Below the pieces are notes generated by a model. It was not told the origin of the DNA. It saw only the letters and a program-made list of their open reading frames with translations, and searched no databases. Positions 4,189 to 5,064 of a stretch of DNA of 5,064 nucleotides are shown here, piece after piece. The number at the start of each line of letters is the position of its first letter. The stretch's first letter is position 1. Source of the DNA: Oscillibacter sp. Its GTDB lineage: Bacteria > Bacillota > Clostridia > Oscillospirales > Oscillospiraceae. The DNA lies in the NCBI GenBank assembly GCA_003539495.1, contig DPPB01000026.1:15363-20426 (forward strand), read 5' to 3'. The position numbers were made by a program, and so were the translations under genes.

Positions 4189-5064
4189 TTACTTTCCAAC
4201 CCGCTTACCCTTCTTCTCCTCGGGCGGTCGCCCATCGTCCTCGCCCAGATTCTTCAGCCGCTGCGCTTCCGCAATCTCTGCCTTCATCTCTACGATCAGC
4301 ACCTTTAGCTTTTCCTCGCACTCCTCGCGGGTATGGGCGTAGACATTACGGGCGTGCTTTTTGCTGTCGGGCCATTTGGGGGAATAGCGGCCTTCAAAGA
4401 GATGGTCGCTGATCTCGCTGATGCAGCCGGTACCGGATCTGCGCTTGCGGCCCACATAGGGCTTGAAGTCGGTCATTCTCGGCTTTTCCGCCTGGACCGG
4501 GGCGGTTTCCTGCCCCGGCTCTGAAGCGTCCTCCTGTGGCGCTGCCTTGCCGATGCCGCGGTCGATGTTGGCGGCGGCTGCGCGCTGCATATCGCCGGTG
4601 ATGTGGGTGTAGATGTCCAGTGTGGTGGCCGCCGACACATGACCCAGTATGGCAGAGAGCGTTTTCACATCCATGCCGTTTTCCAGCGCCAGCGTTGCGA
4701 AGGTGTGGCGCAGATCATGGAAGCGCACATGCTTGCACCCTGCGTGTTCCAGGATGAGCTGCAATCTACGCCGTACCACGCCGGGCATAATGGGACAGTC
4801 CTCCTTTACCGGAGACGGGAACATCCAGCGGGAGTCCACCGTCTTTTTGTACTCCCGCAGCACCGCCACCACAACAGGCGGCAGGACGATCTTGCGGACG
4901 GAGTTCTTCGTCTTGGGTGTGCTGATCTGAAGCTGGCCCCGCACATCGTAGACCTGCTTGTTCACATTCAGCACACCGGTTTTGAAGTTCAGGTCATCCC
5001 ACTGCAGCGCCATGAGCTCGCCTCGGCGCAGGCCGGTGGCCAAGTCCAGAAGGAAGACTTCGTA
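4189..5064 (-). CDS. Tyrosine recombinase/integrase, 5'-truncated by window edge
   Basis: The C-terminal 291 residues of a site-specific recombinase of the phage integrase family; the N-terminal part lies beyond 5064. The catalytic set is complete: Arg13 in ATGLRRGEL, a beta-hairpin lysine near 51 (STPKTKNS), HDLRH (H116, R119), LGH (H142) and the nucleophile Tyr152 in TLDIYTH. Such enzymes cut and rejoin DNA at attachment sites of integrative elements and phages. After the catalytic domain comes a linker and an unusual extension; residues about 211-260 (from GCISEISDHLFEGRYSP to ECEEKLKVLIVEM) resemble the AP2-like arm-binding domain normally at the N-terminus. The tail is Lys/Glu-rich. The frame reads open to the window end as YEVFLLD, so the TTG at 5043 is internal. 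The gene converges on the nuclease; the element it serves probably lies to the right. Confidence 0.93.
   Translation of the reverse strand, partial: YEVFLLDLATGLRRGELMALQWDDLNFKTGVLNVNKQVYDVRGQLQISTPKTKNSVRKIVLPPVVVAVLREYKKTVDSRWMFPSPVKEDCPIMPGVVRRRLQLILEHAGCKHVRFHDLRHTFATLALENGMDVKTLSAILGHVSAATTLDIYTHITGDMQRAAAANIDRGIGKAAPQEDASEPGQETAPVQAEKPRMTDFKPYVGRKRRSGTGCISEISDHLFEGRYSPKWPDSKKHARNVYAHTREECEEKLKVLIVEMKAEIAEAQRLKNLGEDDGRPPEEKKGKRVGK

Noticed and set aside
5041..5043. TTG at 5043 as the integrase start
   Set aside because: The frame continues upstream to the window end with sequence that fits the integrase core (FLLDLATGLRRGEL), so the gene is simply cut by the edge.
1..5064. CRISPR arrays, tRNA or rRNA genes and IS ends
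   Set aside because: Read through on both strands; no regularly spaced repeats, cloverleaf sequences, rRNA segments or transposase genes were seen.

Overview
The window looks like part of the chromosome of an anaerobic, high-GC gut-type Clostridia (Oscillospiraceae-like). This rests on strong AGGAGG-type ribosome binding sites, clostridial-style 4Fe-4S and rubredoxin proteins, and a GC-rich left part. The assignment is an inference from style, not from a marker gene.

Left part (1-2004): a small redox module around two diverging transcripts. Leftward run a two-cluster 4Fe-4S protein (524-1237), a 51-residue rubredoxin (338-493), a DUF2249 protein (55-312) and a second gene cut by the window edge (1-50), whose first nine residues are identical to those of the DUF2249 protein. 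Rightward runs a Crp/Fnr-family regulator (1336-2004). The 98-base gap holds two promoters on opposite strands with overlapping -10 boxes, plus a 14-base dyad, GTTGG-N4-CCAAC. A related dyad, GTTGA-N4-TCAAC, lies downstream of the regulator. The likely picture is a regulator controlling itself and an electron-transfer or redox/nitrosative-stress operon; the effector is unknown.

Middle part (2005-3178): a lower-GC, partly decayed stretch. A short XRE-type DNA-binding protein (2277-2483) ends abruptly after its helix-turn-helix. An out-of-frame reading frame overlaps its end, is interrupted by an in-frame TGA, and continues to a SEC-C zinc-binding motif (2474-2935, called a pseudogene). This suggests a rearranged junction or a broken gene.

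Right part (3179-5064): an AT-rich gene for an Mrr-like PD-(D/E)XK nuclease with an unrecognised C-terminal half stands alone after a good sigma-70-type promoter. A 48-base near-perfect palindrome follows, and two bases beyond it begins the 3' end of a GC-rich, leftward tyrosine recombinase that runs off the right edge. The recombinase carries an extra C-terminal domain resembling the AP2-like arm-binding domain normally found at the N-terminus of such integrases. The mobile element most likely extends to the right of the window with its boundary near the palindrome, so the nuclease may be a neighbour rather than cargo.

The most unusual items are the palindrome abutting the integrase, the C-terminal extension of the integrase, the orphan nuclease, and the paired dyads around the Crp/Fnr gene. 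No complete, clearly new multi-gene system can be demonstrated from this sequence alone.
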